Positions 5,324-5,927 of a stretch of DNA of 5,927 bases are shown piece by piece; positions within the stretch are counted from its first letter, which is position 1; each line of letters opens with the position of its first letter. Where the stretch lies: the NCBI GenBank assembly GCA_017424085.1, contig JAFPBP010000038.1:1-5927 (forward strand), written 5' to 3'. The notes under the pieces were generated by a model. That model did no database searches. It was not told the origin of the DNA and saw nothing but the letters and a program-made list of their open reading frames with translations. Source of the DNA: Clostridia bacterium. Lineage in GTDB: Bacteria > Bacillota > Clostridia > Oscillospirales > UBA644. Position numbers and translations under genes: made by a program.

Positions 5324-5927
5324 AGCTTGTTCCGCTGGATCTTTCCGCTGACCGTCTTGGGCAGAGAATCGCGGAAGACCACGATGCGGGGGTATTTATA
5401 AGGTGCGGTTTTTTGCTTGACGTAGTTCTGAATTTCCTTTTTCAGCTCCTCGGTGGGCTCGGTGCCGTTGGTCAGAACGATGGACGCCTTGACCACCTGC
5501 CCGCGAACCTCGTCGGGGGCGGCGGAAACACCGCATTCCAGAACGTAGGGCAATTCCATGATGACGCTTTCGATCTCAAAGGGTCCGATGCGGTAGCCCG
5601 AGGACTTGATCACGTCGTCGGCTCTGCCCACGTACCAGAAGAAGCCGTCCTCGTCCTTCCAGGCGATATCGCCCGTGTGGTAATACCCGTCGTGCCAGAC
5701 CTCGGCGGTCTTATCGGGGGCACCGTAGTATTCCACCGCAAGTCCGCAGGGAGAACCGTTCTTCAGGTTCACGCAGATCTCACCGTTTTCACCCGTAGGA
5801 ACGGGGTTTCCGTCGGGATCCAGAAGCTCCACGTCGTAGACGGGAACCTTGCGGCCCATGGAGCCGATCTTGTGGGGAGCGCCCACCATATTGCCGATCA
5901 TCATGGTGCTTTCGGACTGACCGAAGC
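5320..5927 (-). CDS. AMP-forming acyl-CoA synthetase (MACS/acetyl-CoA synthetase-like), C-terminal part, 5' end outside window
   Basis: About 200 C-terminal residues of an ANL-superfamily adenylating enzyme are visible; the frame stays open to the right edge. The first residues read FGQSEST, the family's A5 motif (YGQTE-like). They are followed by YHTGD with the ribose-binding Asp codon at 5668-5670, then GRADDVIKSSGYRIGPFEIES, which is the A8 hinge (split here as GRADDVIKSSG, then YRIGPFEIES). PKTVSGKIQR is the A10 motif, whose catalytic Lys codon lies at 5341-5343. All expected catalytic residues in the visible part are present. Such enzymes activate a carboxylic acid with ATP and CoA via an acyl-adenylate. 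The GQSE motif and hinge look more like medium- or short-chain acyl synthetases than phenylacetate-CoA ligase. The protein stops soon after A10, a short tail. The stop overlaps the next gene by 4 nt. In this operon the likely substrates are branched short-chain acids, by inference. Confidence 0.92.
   Translation of the reverse strand, partial: FGQSESTMMIGNMVGAPHKIGSMGRKVPVYDVELLDPDGNPVPTGENGEICVNLKNGSPCGLAVEYYGAPDKTAEVWHDGYYHTGDIAWKDEDGFFWYVGRADDVIKSSGYRIGPFEIESVIMELPYVLECGVSAAPDEVRGQVVKASIVLTNGTEPTEELKKEIQNYVKQKTAPYKYPRIVVFRDSLPKTVSGKIQRNKL

Noticed and set aside
4721..5401. Plus-strand open frame of 226 codons opposite the P-loop ATPase
   Set aside because: It is antisense to a protein with clear Walker motifs, and its Gly/His/Gln-rich sequence has no recognisable motif.

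Overview
The window is about 5.9 kb of compact bacterial DNA in which every gene I can support lies on the minus strand, so transcription runs from right to left. The GC content is moderately high by eye. The Shine-Dalgarno sites are strong (AAGGAGG type), genes abut or overlap, and the enzymes are ferredoxin-dependent and oxygen-sensitive. This suggests a strict anaerobe, most likely a gut or rumen member of the Clostridia (Oscillospiraceae or a relative). That placement is inference from gene content and style; there is no rRNA or other marker.

In order of transcription: (1) the C-terminal part of an AMP-forming acyl-CoA synthetase, cut by the right edge; (2) a 223-residue P-loop ATPase of unknown role; (3) to (6) the four subunits of a 2-oxoacid:ferredoxin oxidoreductase, in the order ferredoxin-like delta, alpha (VorB-like), TPP-binding beta, gamma; (7) a branched-chain amino acid aminotransferase (ilvE). 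Gene junctions in this run are 4-nt overlaps, a TAATG junction, or gaps of about 9 to 30 nt, so it reads as one operon. A 12-bp perfect hairpin just after the ilvE stop probably ends it, although its U-tract is poor.

Beyond the hairpin is a separate or read-through gene (8), cut by the left edge. Its product has the fold pattern of the isopropylmalate synthase / HMG-CoA lyase (DRE-TIM metallolyase) family, but the catalytic Arg and the metal-binding Asp and two His are all replaced, and it is rich in cysteine. It is the most unusual item in the window.

Together, genes 1 and 3 to 7 make a coherent branched-chain module. Acyl-CoA synthetase, oxoacid:ferredoxin oxidoreductase and aminotransferase link branched-chain fatty acids, acyl-CoAs, 2-oxoacids and Val/Leu/Ile. 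The direction may be biosynthetic (reductive carboxylation of isobutyrate, isovalerate or 2-methylbutyrate) or fermentative; the sequence does not decide this. No tRNA, rRNA, mobile element, CRISPR array or long non-coding stretch was seen. The longest gap between genes is about 115 nt (847-961).
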